From positions 1-8,842 of the forward strand of contig NZ_JAIVFR010000213.1 in the NCBI RefSeq assembly GCF_020829685.1: a stretch of 8,842 nucleotides of DNA, read 5' to 3'. The notes beneath the pieces were generated by a model, which saw only the letters and a program-made list of their open reading frames with translations, was not told where the DNA came from and made no database searches. The position numbers were made by a program, and so were the translations under genes. The DNA comes from Nostoc sp. CHAB 5715 (GTDB lineage Bacteria; Cyanobacteriota; Cyanobacteriia; Cyanobacteriales; Nostocaceae). Below, piece after piece: positions 1 to 6,131 of this stretch (positions are counted from its first letter, which is position 1; each line of letters opens with the position of its first letter).

Positions 1-60
1 GTTGAAGATTTCCGACAGTGCTTTGCCAAATCCAAGACTAAGAGCATAGCCAATTGACAT
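1..60 (-). CDS. 5' end of an unidentified protein, cut by the window edge
   Basis: A minus-strand frame starts at ATG (58-60) and stays open to the edge, reading MSIGYALSLGFGKALSEIFN. It begins 11 bases after the stop of the HsdR-N-like gene, so the two could be co-transcribed. There is no clear ribosome binding site. A second frame (ATG at 69-71) is also open, so the reading frame is uncertain. Only about 20 residues are visible and I do not recognise the family. Confidence 0.35.
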   Translation of the reverse strand, partial: MSIGYALSLGFGKALSEIFN

Positions 61-71
61 CGCACGCTCAT

Positions 72-620
72 TCAATCGGCGATCGCCCAGTTCACAGGTT
101 GCACCTCTTTTGAGATTAAATTTAGAAACTGTAAACGAATATTTTGTTGATTTTTATACAAAGTAGAAGTAAAGTTTAAATAAGTTTGTTTAGATAAAAT
201 TTTGTAAAATGACCTATATCTATGAATAAGTGTGACTTGGGAATACTCTACAATAGTTATAATTTTTTTATCATAGTTATAAAGTATACGAAAGTCATAG
301 CCATTGGTTAACAGCCCGATAACAGACCCAGTGTGGCGCATGTAATTATTAATTTGCCAAACGCTGTGGGCAATGTTTTTGCTGGGCGCTTTAACTTCAA
401 TAATTAAATAGGCTGGTTTTATTAAAGCAGAGTCTGGTTGACCCACTAGGAAGTCAAGCTTAGATTGTAGAATTACTACTTGAGACTGCCAATCGGCATG
501 GCTGTAACCAAGGATATGCAAAAGGGGAACCACTACCTTTTGCTCTACATCGGATTCGTTACTATTTGGAGCGATCGCTTGAAAAATGTTTTGCAGTATC
601 GAGCCATAGTCAGCAATCAT
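72..620 (-). CDS. Stand-alone HsdR-N / PD-(D/E)XK nuclease-fold protein
   Basis: About 182 residues resembling the N-terminal nuclease domain of type I restriction R subunits (HSDR_N type). Counting from the ATG at 620, the pattern is E26 (SDVEQKVVVPLL), then KLDFLVG with D56, then LIIEVKAPS with E75 and K77, then QINNYM and LLTNGYDF. This is the spacing of a PD-(D/E)XK active site. No helicase or methylase follows, so it is not a complete type I enzyme; such single-domain proteins are common in cyanobacteria and their role is unknown. The frame could start at ATG 638, but a good promoter (TATAAT at 650-655) would place transcription start near 643, which favours 620. The final codons overlap a GCGATCGC site. 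DNA cleavage is inferred from the fold only. Confidence 0.75.
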   Translation of the reverse strand: MIADYGSILQNIFQAIAPNSNESDVEQKVVVPLLHILGYSHADWQSQVVILQSKLDFLVGQPDSALIKPAYLIIEVKAPSKNIAHSVWQINNYMRHTGSVIGLLTNGYDFRILYNYDKKIITIVEYSQVTLIHRYRSFYKILSKQTYLNFTSTLYKNQQNIRLQFLNLISKEVQPVNWAIAD

Positions 621-649
621 ACTAGCACCGAGAGGCATCCAACTTTACA

Positions 650-677
650 ATTATATCCGTTAGTTATCCGTTGTAAA
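650..677 (-). promoter_or_regulatory. Sigma70-like promoter for the HsdR-N-like gene
   Basis: On the minus strand, TTTACA (672-677) and a perfect TATAAT (650-655) are separated by 16 bases. Transcription would start near 642-643, leaving about 22 bases before the ATG at 620. Seen by eye only. Confidence 0.45.
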
Positions 678-691
678 AATTTTTGCCTCTG

Positions 692-721
692 TTGCTAGTA
701 AAATCCAAGAATGGATAGAAT
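692..721 (+). promoter_or_regulatory. Possible promoter for the zinc-ribbon gene
   Basis: TTGCTA (692-697) and TAGAAT (716-721) are 18 bases apart, with a predicted start near 728, upstream of the TTG codon at 752. It is back to back with the promoter of the HsdR-N-like gene. The match is modest. Confidence 0.3.
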
Positions 722-751
722 CAAAGTGTTTACCTATTTGCGCTAAAGGTT

Positions 752-1123
752 TTGGCTACTGTATCTTGTCCCCACTGCCATCAACTCGTTGATAGTCAAG
801 CTATTAGTTGTCCCTATTGCCGGACGACACTCAAAGCTTACGGTCATCCCGGTATTCCATTGCACCGCGCCACTGGGGACGGGTATCTGTGCGACACCTG
901 CACCTATCACGCTGATGATACTTGCAATTTTCCTAAACGTCCCTACGCCAAAGACTGTACCCTTTACCAAAATATTGAACAGGCAAAGTTAGAGTTGGAA
1001 CAGCAGCGTTACACTAACAGTTTTGCTGTAACTGTGAAAAGTTGGGTAAAACGCAATCAGGCTTTGTTGTTGCTATTAGGTTTATTATTGGTCTGTTTGT
1101 TGTTTGTGATATTAAGGTCTTGA
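752..1123 (+). CDS. Small zinc-ribbon protein with C-terminal membrane anchor
   Basis: 123 residues. The N-terminus has a CPHC...CPYC zinc ribbon (C6, C9, C20, C23). A second cysteine cluster follows (C47, C50, C58, C69, with H53 nearby). Next comes a short charged, probably helical stretch (about 75-100) and a hydrophobic C-terminal segment (about 103-121, rich in Leu), consistent with a tail anchor and the zinc domains on the cytoplasmic side. This resembles a conserved cyanobacterial hypothetical protein. The start is TTG at 752, because the frame is closed by TAG at 716-718 and holds no ATG or GTG ahead of the zinc ribbon; AAAGG at 745-749 is too close to be an ideal ribosome binding site. 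No function is known; zinc binding is inferred from the cysteine spacing. Confidence 0.75.
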   Translation: MATVSCPHCHQLVDSQAISCPYCRTTLKAYGHPGIPLHRATGDGYLCDTCTYHADDTCNFPKRPYAKDCTLYQNIEQAKLELEQQRYTNSFAVTVKSWVKRNQALLLLLGLLLVCLLFVILRS

Positions 1124-1185
1124 TTTGGGTTTTCTGGGGAGTGGGGAATATAACGCTTCTGTGTTGAGTCTAATACAGACCTAAA

Positions 1186-1308
1186 TATAGCAATCCGATT
1201 TGATTTCTGAACTTCTTTGTGTAGGCAGGGAGTAGGGAGTAGGGAGTAGGGAATCAGCCTTTTCGAGTTGAGGGCGAGTTATTTCAAAAATCAAATAGGA
1301 GTCCTATA
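1186..1308. repeat. MITE-like inverted repeat enclosing a heptamer tandem repeat
   Basis: The left arm (1186-1211, TATAGCAATCCGATTTGATT...) and the reverse complement of the right arm (1283-1308) agree at 22 of 26 positions by eye. The interior holds the GGGAGTA heptamer array. The element lies in the gene-free 1124-1426 gap. No clear target-site duplication is visible, so mobility is not shown. Confidence 0.45.
1226..1252. repeat. GGGAGTA heptanucleotide short tandem repeat
   Basis: About three and a half head-to-tail copies of the 7-mer GGGAGTA. Heptameric short tandem repeats of this kind are typical of intergenic DNA in filamentous cyanobacteria. Confidence 0.8.
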
Positions 1309-1365
1309 GTTACGATTTGATATTTAAATTGTCTCCCCAGCTAAATTGGAATTGATGATGTATCA

Positions 1366-1405
1366 AAAAAATTAATTTACATGAGGTCATGTAAATTGAT
1401 TTTTT
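1366..1405 (-). terminator. Strong hairpin terminator after the toxin-antitoxin operon
   Basis: An 18-bp stem (1366-1383 with 1388-1405, one G-T wobble) closes on the four-base loop AGGT. The stem runs into A and T tracts on its outer sides, so either transcript would end in a U-rich tail. It lies 21 bases beyond the stop of the toxin gene. It may work in both directions, because the plus-strand zinc-ribbon gene ends upstream on the other side. Confidence 0.7.
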
Positions 1406-1426
1406 ATTACTTGTGTGAAATCCGGT

Positions 1427-1825
1427 TTATGCATCTGAATTATCGGCTATTTGAATTTCTTGCTCGTATTGTGCGTAGTTTACCGCCGTAGGCATCGCTT
1501 CTTCAATTGTTTCATTACTAACATCTGAAATATCGGATTTGGAATAAATTGTAGTGAGTATAATTCCTTGATCAGTTTTCAGATAATAAATGACTCGATA
1601 GCCTCCACTTTTTCCTTTTTGAATGTTGCTATTTTTGAGACGAACCTTGAAAATCTGATATTTAACTCCAGCAATTCTATCACCGAGGATTTCACCTGCT
1701 TGAAGTTGATCAACTAAGAGTTGGAGATCAGTACGAATTGAACGATAGCGTTTGGCAAGTTCTCGAAGATCCCTTTTGAAACGAGGTGTAAGAGCGATCT
1801 GGATTGGCGATGGTTCACTCTGCAT
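1427..1825 (-). CDS. Type II toxin, RelE/ParE family
   Basis: 132 residues with RelE/ParE-fold features: an N-terminal helical region (FKRDLRELAKRYRSI, about 16-30), a helix with QLQAGEILGDRI, and a beta core with KVRLKNSNIQKGKSGGYRVIYYL and the terminal strand IILTTIYSKSDI. R77 and Y95/K97 occupy regions where RelE-type toxins carry their basic and aromatic catalytic residues. Relatives cleave mRNA at the ribosome; that activity is inferred here. The C-terminus carries about 20 extra residues beyond the usual core. The ATG start overlaps the 3' end of the antitoxin gene by 11 bases, the usual translational coupling of such pairs. Confidence 0.85.
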   Translation of the reverse strand: MQSEPSPIQIALTPRFKRDLRELAKRYRSIRTDLQLLVDQLQAGEILGDRIAGVKYQIFKVRLKNSNIQKGKSGGYRVIYYLKTDQGIILTTIYSKSDISDVSNETIEEAMPTAVNYAQYEQEIQIADNSDA

Positions 1826-2060
1826 CGATGCCTGACCACATTTCTGAGAGGGGAAGAGTTTGTCCAGTTAAAGCTTCGTGTAAACCTTGGCGAATACCTT
1901 CTATAACAACTTCTGTAGGTGTTTCATCAGGATCGGTTTCGTCATCTTCGGAAAGTAAGACGATAACACGAACACGCTGTGGTTTGATGAATCCCAGTGA
2001 TTTATCGAGCGTAAGTTCTCCACTCTCATTAATTGTCGCTGTGGTTTCAATTGCTTTCAT
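1815..2060 (-). CDS. Type II antitoxin, RelN-like
   Basis: 81 residues starting MKAIETTATINESGELTLDK, the form seen in cyanobacterial RelN-type antitoxins paired with RelE toxins. The N-terminal half looks like a small beta-rich DNA-binding/dimer domain. The C-terminal half (TEVVIEGIRQGLHEALTGQT) is a likely helix that wraps and neutralises the toxin. The start at ATG 2060 is chosen over an in-frame TTG at 2093, because that TTG lies inside a good -35 box and the upstream residues do not fit the family. With the predicted promoter the mRNA would be nearly leaderless. It overlaps the toxin by 11 bases. Autoregulation is expected from the family, not shown. Confidence 0.8.
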   Translation of the reverse strand: MKAIETTATINESGELTLDKSLGFIKPQRVRVIVLLSEDDETDPDETPTEVVIEGIRQGLHEALTGQTLPLSEMWSGIDAE

Positions 2061-2065
2061 AGATA

Positions 2066-2093
2066 ATGATAGTGTTGTTAAATATCGGGTCAA
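2066..2093 (-). promoter_or_regulatory. Promoter of the toxin-antitoxin operon
   Basis: Minus-strand TTGACC (2088-2093) and TATCAT (2066-2071) are 16 bases apart, each matching the sigma70 consensus at five of six positions. Predicted transcription start is about 2059-2060, at the antitoxin ATG itself, which suggests a leaderless or near-leaderless message. Confidence 0.5.
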
Positions 2094-2110
2094 TTCAACC
2101 TACTTATAGT

Positions 2111-2130
2111 CCAATACAGTTCAGTTAAGC
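2111..2130 (+). repeat. Copy 1 of a 20-bp dispersed repeat
   Basis: CCAATACAGTTCAGTTAAGC here is the reverse complement of 3503-3522 at 18 of 20 positions, both differences being C/T changes. It is probably part of a dispersed repeat family. Confidence 0.5.
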
Positions 2131-2134
2131 ATTT

Positions 2135-2186
2135 CTTCCTTCTCTCTGCGTCCTTGGCGTCTTGGCGGTTCGTTAAAAAAATTGAC
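2135..2186. repeat. Dispersed CTCTGCGTCCTTGGCG-type repeat
   Basis: The block TCTCTGCGTCCTTGGCGTCT followed by TGGCGGTTCGTT and a short A run is a motif I recognise as recurring between genes in Nostoc-like genomes. Nothing here codes for protein. Confidence 0.5.
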
Positions 2187-2341
2187 TTTGTAACATAGTT
2201 TTAGCCTTAACCCAAGCGTATTGACTTATAGTCTAGTGCGGCAATCCCTTCAAACGCTTCATCCAAAATCGCCACTATAGGGAATGGTCAAAAATAACAA
2301 ACCATGCCCAATCCCTAATAGACTTCTTGCATGAATCAAAA

Positions 2342-2438
2342 GCCCTCACCCTAAATCCCTCTCCCAAACTTGGGAGAGGGACTTTGAAATTAGCTCCCCT
2401 TCTCCCAAAATTGGAAGAAGAGGTTGGGGGATGAGGGC
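2342..2438. repeat. Palindromic dispersed repeat (GCCCTCACCC...GATGAGGGC)
   Basis: The outer ends GCCCTCA (2342-2348) and TGAGGGC (2432-2438) are inverted. Inside is a perfect 10-bp hairpin, CCCTCTCCCA (2357-2366) with TGGGAGAGGG (2371-2380), loop AACT. A second, decayed CCCCTTCTCCC hairpin follows. This block type is common between genes of filamentous cyanobacteria. Together with the two repeats above it accounts for most recognisable content of the gene-free 2094-2545 stretch; a minus-strand open frame across it is not considered a gene. Confidence 0.65.
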
Positions 2439-2545
2439 GAATTTTGCATTTGTGCAAGAGATATAATCATGTGTGAGAAACTTGAAAACAATTGGACGAA
2501 TATAATTCGCTACTACACTTGCAGGAACCCGTTATGAATAATAAT

Positions 2546-3331
2546 TTAATCTTTAGGGGGAAATACAATTTTATGAGTACCTTCAGGATTTGTAATTACT
2601 TTTCCTCCTAAAGCTTCAATTTCCCTAATTGCACGTTTTTGAGTCCTTTGATCAACTTGGTTATTTAAAACTATTGCCCAAGTAGCAATTTGAGCATATT
2701 TGCTGTTGGGGTTTCGACTCAGAAATTCAGCAGTTTTTTGGGAAGTATGAGCGATCATCTGACTCTCTGAATCTGAAAATTTACTAGCCCAGTTTGCCGC
2801 CGTTGCAAAAGATTGTTCGGCAGCTTTAGCGTTGCCTAAAAATAATAACTCATCAACTCCTTTATAACGCCAAACGTAATAAGACTTTTCGGGAACCGAG
2901 GGAGATAGTGATTTTAAGCCTTTCTCTGATAATGCGATCGCGCGTTCTGGCATAGCAGCATACAATGAAGTACTGATAGAAAGACTGCGATACGCTGCTA
3001 AAAATCGCGGGTCACGTTTTAGAATGACTTCAAAATATTCTGGACTTAAACTGTAACCTGTTTTATCCCGAACTTCATCATCTCCGAAATATTGGAGAAA
3101 ATTGAGATATACCAAATCTGCGATGAAGTTATCATAACCAAAACTAGGCATTTTTTGGAGAAAACTAAGACGGATATTTTCAGATTTTATTTCTTTCTCT
3201 AAAGTGTCTAAAGAGGCAGATTGCTTGCTATTTATTAATTTTTGCAATTGGGGGAATTGAATCAAGCCAACTCCTAAAATACACATACAAATTACAAAAG
3301 GTGTAGCAAAAGCTTGACGAGATAACAACAT
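2546..3331 (-). CDS. Conserved membrane-anchored helical-repeat protein, function unknown
   Basis: 261 residues. A hydrophobic segment (about 8-26, TPFVICMCILGVGLIQF) follows a short positively charged start and should anchor the protein or act as an uncleaved signal, placing the rest outside the cytoplasm. A conserved-looking block follows (FGYDNFIADLVYLNFLQYFGD, about 63-83), then YFEVILKRDPRFLAAY and MPERAIALSEKGLKSLSP, a TPR/alpha-solenoid-like pattern with a second helical set around ELLFLGNAKAAEQSFATAANWA. The C-terminus ends in a small beta-like tail (GGKVITNPEGTHKIVFP). It resembles a cyanobacterial hypothetical family; I know no established role. AAGGA lies four bases ahead of the ATG at 3331. 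No operon partner is adjacent. Confidence 0.75.
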   Translation of the reverse strand: MLLSRQAFATPFVICMCILGVGLIQFPQLQKLINSKQSASLDTLEKEIKSENIRLSFLQKMPSFGYDNFIADLVYLNFLQYFGDDEVRDKTGYSLSPEYFEVILKRDPRFLAAYRSLSISTSLYAAMPERAIALSEKGLKSLSPSVPEKSYYVWRYKGVDELLFLGNAKAAEQSFATAANWASKFSDSESQMIAHTSQKTAEFLSRNPNSKYAQIATWAIVLNNQVDQRTQKRAIREIEALGGKVITNPEGTHKIVFPPKD

Positions 3332-3652
3332 ATTTTCCTTGTATTTATCATCACGGTCATATCATTGTATACATAGTAGTATAAGAAAATTCAGCCTGCA
3401 CTTGCGCGTCTATGCTTTGCTAGGCAAAATAAAAAACAGGTTGACTAAAATAAAATGATTCAGTAAATTAGCATAAAATTATACTAAAAGCCTATTTTTT
3501 GCGCTTAACCGAACCGTATTGGGGAAACCCCTACCGCAGTGATCAGGGCAAACACATCTAAATATAGTAATATAGTACAAGTATACTAATATGGGATAAA
3601 AATAGCGATTGCGGATGATATGTGGGTAAGCAATTAAGCTTTGATGGTAAAG
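3332..3652. other. Gene-free, AT-rich stretch bordering the cassette array
   Basis: I see no convincing gene. It holds the upstream region of the helical-repeat gene, a copy of the 20-bp repeat (3503-3522) running into a GGGGAAACCCC hairpin (3521-3531), and a run of ATATAGTA direct repeats near 3562-3577. This is probably where the cassette array ends and the older chromosome begins. Confidence 0.4.
3503..3531 (-). repeat. Copy 2 of the 20-bp dispersed repeat, with a GGGGAAACCCC hairpin
   Basis: GCTTAACCGAACCGTATTGG (3503-3522) matches the inverted copy at 2111-2130 at 18 of 20 positions. Directly after it GGGG-AAA-CCCC can form a short hairpin. Confidence 0.45.
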
Positions 3653-3797
3653 TCATTGTAAAAGCAGCAATATTGCCCCAACTTGCGTGAAACTCAAGCC
3701 CAAAATCACAATTGCTGACCACTTTGCACAGATGTTCCTGAAACGAGCAACTGCGATCAATTTTTGAAAAGACTCCCTTAACCGAATATCTTGAGCC

Positions 3798-3884
3798 GCA
3801 TAACGACCCGCTTCACCCGCCGCTAGCCACCTATCGAACTCAACGAAAAAACCTAAACGGTCGGGTGCAAGCGGATTGTTCGAC
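3798..3884 (-). other. attC site A (integron cassette recombination site)
   Basis: An 87-bp imperfect palindrome. On the plus strand the left box is GCATAAC (3798-3804) and the right box GTTCGAC (3878-3884). The inner arms CCGCTT-CACCCG and CGGGTG-C-AAGCGG are complementary apart from one extra C on the right arm. Read on the minus strand this gives R''=GTCGAAC and R'=GTTATGC, with the extra base on the R'' side, as in known attC sites. It lies 41 bases beyond the stop of the SRPBCC remnant. Confidence 0.75.
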
Positions 3885-3924
3885 GGCTGGCGCTACAGGA
3901 TCTACTTGCTGCTGCCTGTCACAA

Positions 3925-4343
3925 TTACCGAAGGGAACTTGCTTCGCAAATCGCTTTCAATTGCTCCATAATGCTAGGCAGAACGCCTCAAACGAGACTT
4001 CATGGGTAAAATAGGTTGTCTCTCTGTCTTGTCTGAGCGTGCGCCGCTCTACTAATACGAAGTTGTCTTAGATCGTATTATTTGCCCGAAAGCTAGTCCA
4101 GTAGGGAACTTGATTCCAAACAATCCTATCTTTGGCAACTTCGTATAAATTACACAGCAGCAGTCGAGTCGAAAAGGTGTAGCTCTGCCCTGGGATGAAT
4201 TCTGTGATCGTAAAAGGGCAAACTGGACCCGATTTTGGCTTAACTTTCCCTTGAGCATTGAGTTTGAAATCGCCTTCCAGGGATGTCCATTCCAACTCGG
4301 TATCCCAATTTGCCCATTCATTGTTCCTTGACACCTGTACTTG
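3925..4343 (-). pseudogene. Broken SRPBCC (polyketide-cyclase-like) cassette gene
   Basis: Minus-strand pieces of one SRPBCC protein are recognisable in order. First VSRNNEWANWDTELEW...GDFKLNAQGKVKPKSGP and the following strands to RLLLCNL (about 4335-4149), then VERRTLRQDRETTYFTHEVSFE (about 4052-3988), then VLPSIMEQLKAICEASSLR and a TAA at 3925-3927. There are three lesions. The N-terminal 15-20 residues are missing near 4340. A 90-bp insertion (4056-4145) brings an in-frame stop. A deletion with a frameshift near 3985 removes about 15 residues before VLPS. Such proteins bind small hydrophobic ligands, but this copy cannot be functional. It is followed by attC A, so it was probably a normal cassette gene. 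Confidence 0.75.
4056..4145. mobile_element. 90-bp MITE-like insertion with TAA target duplication
   Basis: Perfect 10-bp terminal inverted repeats TACGAAGTTG (4056-4065) and CAACTTCGTA (4136-4145), extendable with mismatches to about 24 bp, are flanked by direct TAA repeats (4053-4055 and 4146-4148). Removing the element plus one TAA rejoins the interrupted SRPBCC reading frame as LLLCNLVERRTLRQD without a stop. It is too short to code for a transposase. Confidence 0.65.
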
Positions 4344-4413
4344 CGCGTGCTGCTGTTGCGCTCGTTTTCTGTGATAGAATAGAATTTACGTCCTCCCACA
4401 AGCGACTAACAAC

Positions 4414-4417
4414 AGGA
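4414..4417 (+). promoter_or_regulatory. Ribosome binding site that selects the TTG start of the MFS gene
   Basis: AGGA lies six bases ahead of TTG 4424-4426. No such site precedes the ATG at 4463 or the distant ATG at 4283. Confidence 0.5.
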
Positions 4418-4423
4418 TCTCCA

Positions 4424-5680
4424 TTGCGCTCTCACATTCCGCCAGAAACACTTTACCTTCTTATGAGGAACGTGAAGTCATTTGCCTTTGCACTTGTGTT
4501 GACCTATGAATTTGCCTATCATACGGTCACGCTTGGTCTTAGCCCTTTCCAGCTTGTTGTTGTCGGTGTTGTGTTGGAGAGTATGACCTTTCTTTGTGAA
4601 ATTCCGACTGGTATGTTTGCTGATCTTGTCAGTCGGCGCCTATCAGTCATTCTTGGAATTGTTCTCTGCGGTGGCGGCTTCCTCTTTGAGGTTTTATCCC
4701 CTTCTTTTGCTGGAGTGCTGGTGGCACAAGTACTGTGGGGTATTGGATTTACGTTTTTTAGCGGCGCAGAAGCAGCTTGGATTACCGACGAGATTGGAAC
4801 GGAGCGTGCCGGTTTGCTGTTTTTGCGCGCCACACAACTGGGCCAAGTCTTGACAATCATTGGTACATTTCTTGGCGCCATCCTTGCTTCTTTTAGTGTT
4901 TCCTTGCCAATTATCGTCGGTGCATGTCTATGCTTATTCCTTGGTATTGTCTTATCCTTTACGATGACCGAGAATGGATTTGGGCCGACTTCGAGAGTAG
5001 AAAAACAAAGCACTTGGACAATTGTTACTCGACCACTTCGTGATAGTTTTCAACTGATACAAACGCATTCAGTTCTTTGGTTGATTCTGTTAATCGGTAT
5101 CGTTATTGGTGTGTCTCTTGGCGCCTTTGATCGGCTGCATACGCCGCACTTTGTGACAACGATTGGTTTGCCCTCGTGGGGAGCACTGTCATCTGTGAGT
5201 TGGCTAGGTATCATTAATGGCGTTATTAGTGTTCTGTCGCTGCTTGGTATGGAAATTGTCCGTCGCCGCTACCAAACGATAGAGCAATTGGTGATCATAA
5301 AGTTACTGGTCGGACTCTATTGCGGAATGCTCGTTGGAAGTTTTCTGTTTGCGCTAACAAACTTGTTTACAATTGGATTTGCAGGGTTTTGTCTTACACA
5401 AACGTGCCGGAACGTTAGTCGGCCATTACTGTTGCAGTGGGTCAATCTCAATGCGCCGAAGCAGAGCCGTGCGACCGTGATCTCGACCTATTGGCAGGCG
5501 AATGCATTTGGTCATATCGCTGGAACTCCAGTGCTTGGATGGCTTGCTACAATAGCTTCCCTGCGAACGGCGCTGAGTGTGGGAACGCTGGTGTACATTA
5601 CGACGATACCGATCTTACTCATCGCCCAACGACGGTGGAACCGCGCGCAGCAGGTGCCTATGGTTACGGAAGAACAGTAG
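4424..5680 (+). CDS. MFS-type membrane transporter (drug-efflux-like)
   Basis: 418 residues from TTG 4424, twelve hydrophobic segments expected, giving an inner-membrane proton-driven exporter or permease. The block LESMTFLCEIPTGMFADLVS plus RR matches the MFS loop 2-3 motif (E-x-P-T-G-x-x-AD-x-x-SRR). The next segments contain VLWGIGFTFFSGAEAAWITDE and later IVRRRYQTIEQ, and a C-terminal block contains ATVIS and HIAGTPVLGWL, as in MFS relatives from Firmicutes and Chloroflexi. Relatives begin just before a PETxYLLM motif, which the TTG start preserves; ATG 4463 would cut into it, and an extension to 4283 would overlap the SRPBCC remnant. The substrate cannot be told. Its base composition looks richer in G+C than the left part of the window. 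It is followed 53 bases later by the VOC gene, probably one transcript, and lies against the direction of the array. Confidence 0.85.
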   Translation: MRSHIPPETLYLLMRNVKSFAFALVLTYEFAYHTVTLGLSPFQLVVVGVVLESMTFLCEIPTGMFADLVSRRLSVILGIVLCGGGFLFEVLSPSFAGVLVAQVLWGIGFTFFSGAEAAWITDEIGTERAGLLFLRATQLGQVLTIIGTFLGAILASFSVSLPIIVGACLCLFLGIVLSFTMTENGFGPTSRVEKQSTWTIVTRPLRDSFQLIQTHSVLWLILLIGIVIGVSLGAFDRLHTPHFVTTIGLPSWGALSSVSWLGIINGVISVLSLLGMEIVRRRYQTIEQLVIIKLLVGLYCGMLVGSFLFALTNLFTIGFAGFCLTQTCRNVSRPLLLQWVNLNAPKQSRATVISTYWQANAFGHIAGTPVLGWLATIASLRTALSVGTLVYITTIPILLIAQRRWNRAQQVPMVTEEQ

Positions 5681-5733
5681 CCTTTATGTAGCACAGGAGC
5701 AGACATCTGGGTTCGAGGTGAGAAGAAGAAAAT

Positions 5734-6105
5734 ATGCCTTTCTACAACGGAATAGTGACAAGCAAACTTCAAGAGTCAAAAGAGTTTTACACGAAAAATT
5801 TGGAGTTTTCGGTGAAGTTTGAAAACGAATGGTTTGTCTTGCTCGAACGGGACGGGCGCGAACTGGCTTTTATGCTTCCAGATTTAGAGTTTCAAAATCA
5901 GATATTTCGGGGCGAGTATAGTGGCAAAGGGCTTTGGCTAACGGTTGAGGTTGATGATGTCGAAGCCGAATATGAACGCATCCAAAACCTAGATGTTCCT
6001 ATTGCAGTTGAGCTTCGGCAGGAGGAGTGGGGCGAAACGCATTTTTCCATTGTTGACCTGAACGGCATTGGCATTGACTTTGTGAAATACAAGGCAACTG
6101 AATGA
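5734..6105 (+). CDS. VOC/glyoxalase-fold protein
   Basis: 123 residues, the usual length of a one-unit vicinal-oxygen-chelate protein with two beta-alpha-beta-beta-beta modules. Visible blocks are NGIVTSKLQESKEFYTKNLE (about 5-24), WFVLLERDGRELAFMLPD (33-50), LWLTVEVDDVEAEYERI (67-83) and WGETHFSIVDLNGIGIDFV (99-117). The first metal-ligand histidine usual in glyoxalase I is not present, so enzyme activity is doubtful; small-molecule binding or resistance roles are known in this superfamily. A purine-rich GAAGAAGAAA stretch lies directly ahead of the ATG. It is probably co-transcribed with the MFS gene 53 bases upstream, which could suggest export and binding of a common compound (inference). 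Its stop lies 26 bases before attC B. Confidence 0.85.
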   Translation: MPFYNGIVTSKLQESKEFYTKNLEFSVKFENEWFVLLERDGRELAFMLPDLEFQNQIFRGEYSGKGLWLTVEVDDVEAEYERIQNLDVPIAVELRQEEWGETHFSIVDLNGIGIDFVKYKATE

Positions 6106-6131
6106 CAGTAGTTCGTGAAGGCGAATACGCC

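Noticed and set aside
1226..1252. Tandem heptamers as a CRISPR-like array
   Set aside because: Units are 7 bp with no spacers; this is a simple tandem repeat.
1815..2093. Antitoxin start at TTG 2093
   Set aside because: The codon is inside the likely -35 box and the extra residues do not resemble the family; ATG 2060 fits better.
2275..2457. 60-codon minus-strand open frame
   Set aside because: It lies wholly across a palindromic dispersed repeat, and its predicted text is low-complexity with no family resemblance.
3572..3590. LexA-type box in TAGTACAAGTATACTA
   Set aside because: It does not fit the cyanobacterial RGTAC-N3-DGTWCB pattern at the right half, and there is no SOS-type gene next to it.
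4283..4423. Longer start for the MFS gene (ATG 4283)
   Set aside because: The added 47 residues overlap the SRPBCC remnant on the other strand, are not hydrophobic in the MFS manner, and lie ahead of the PETxYLLM region where relatives begin.
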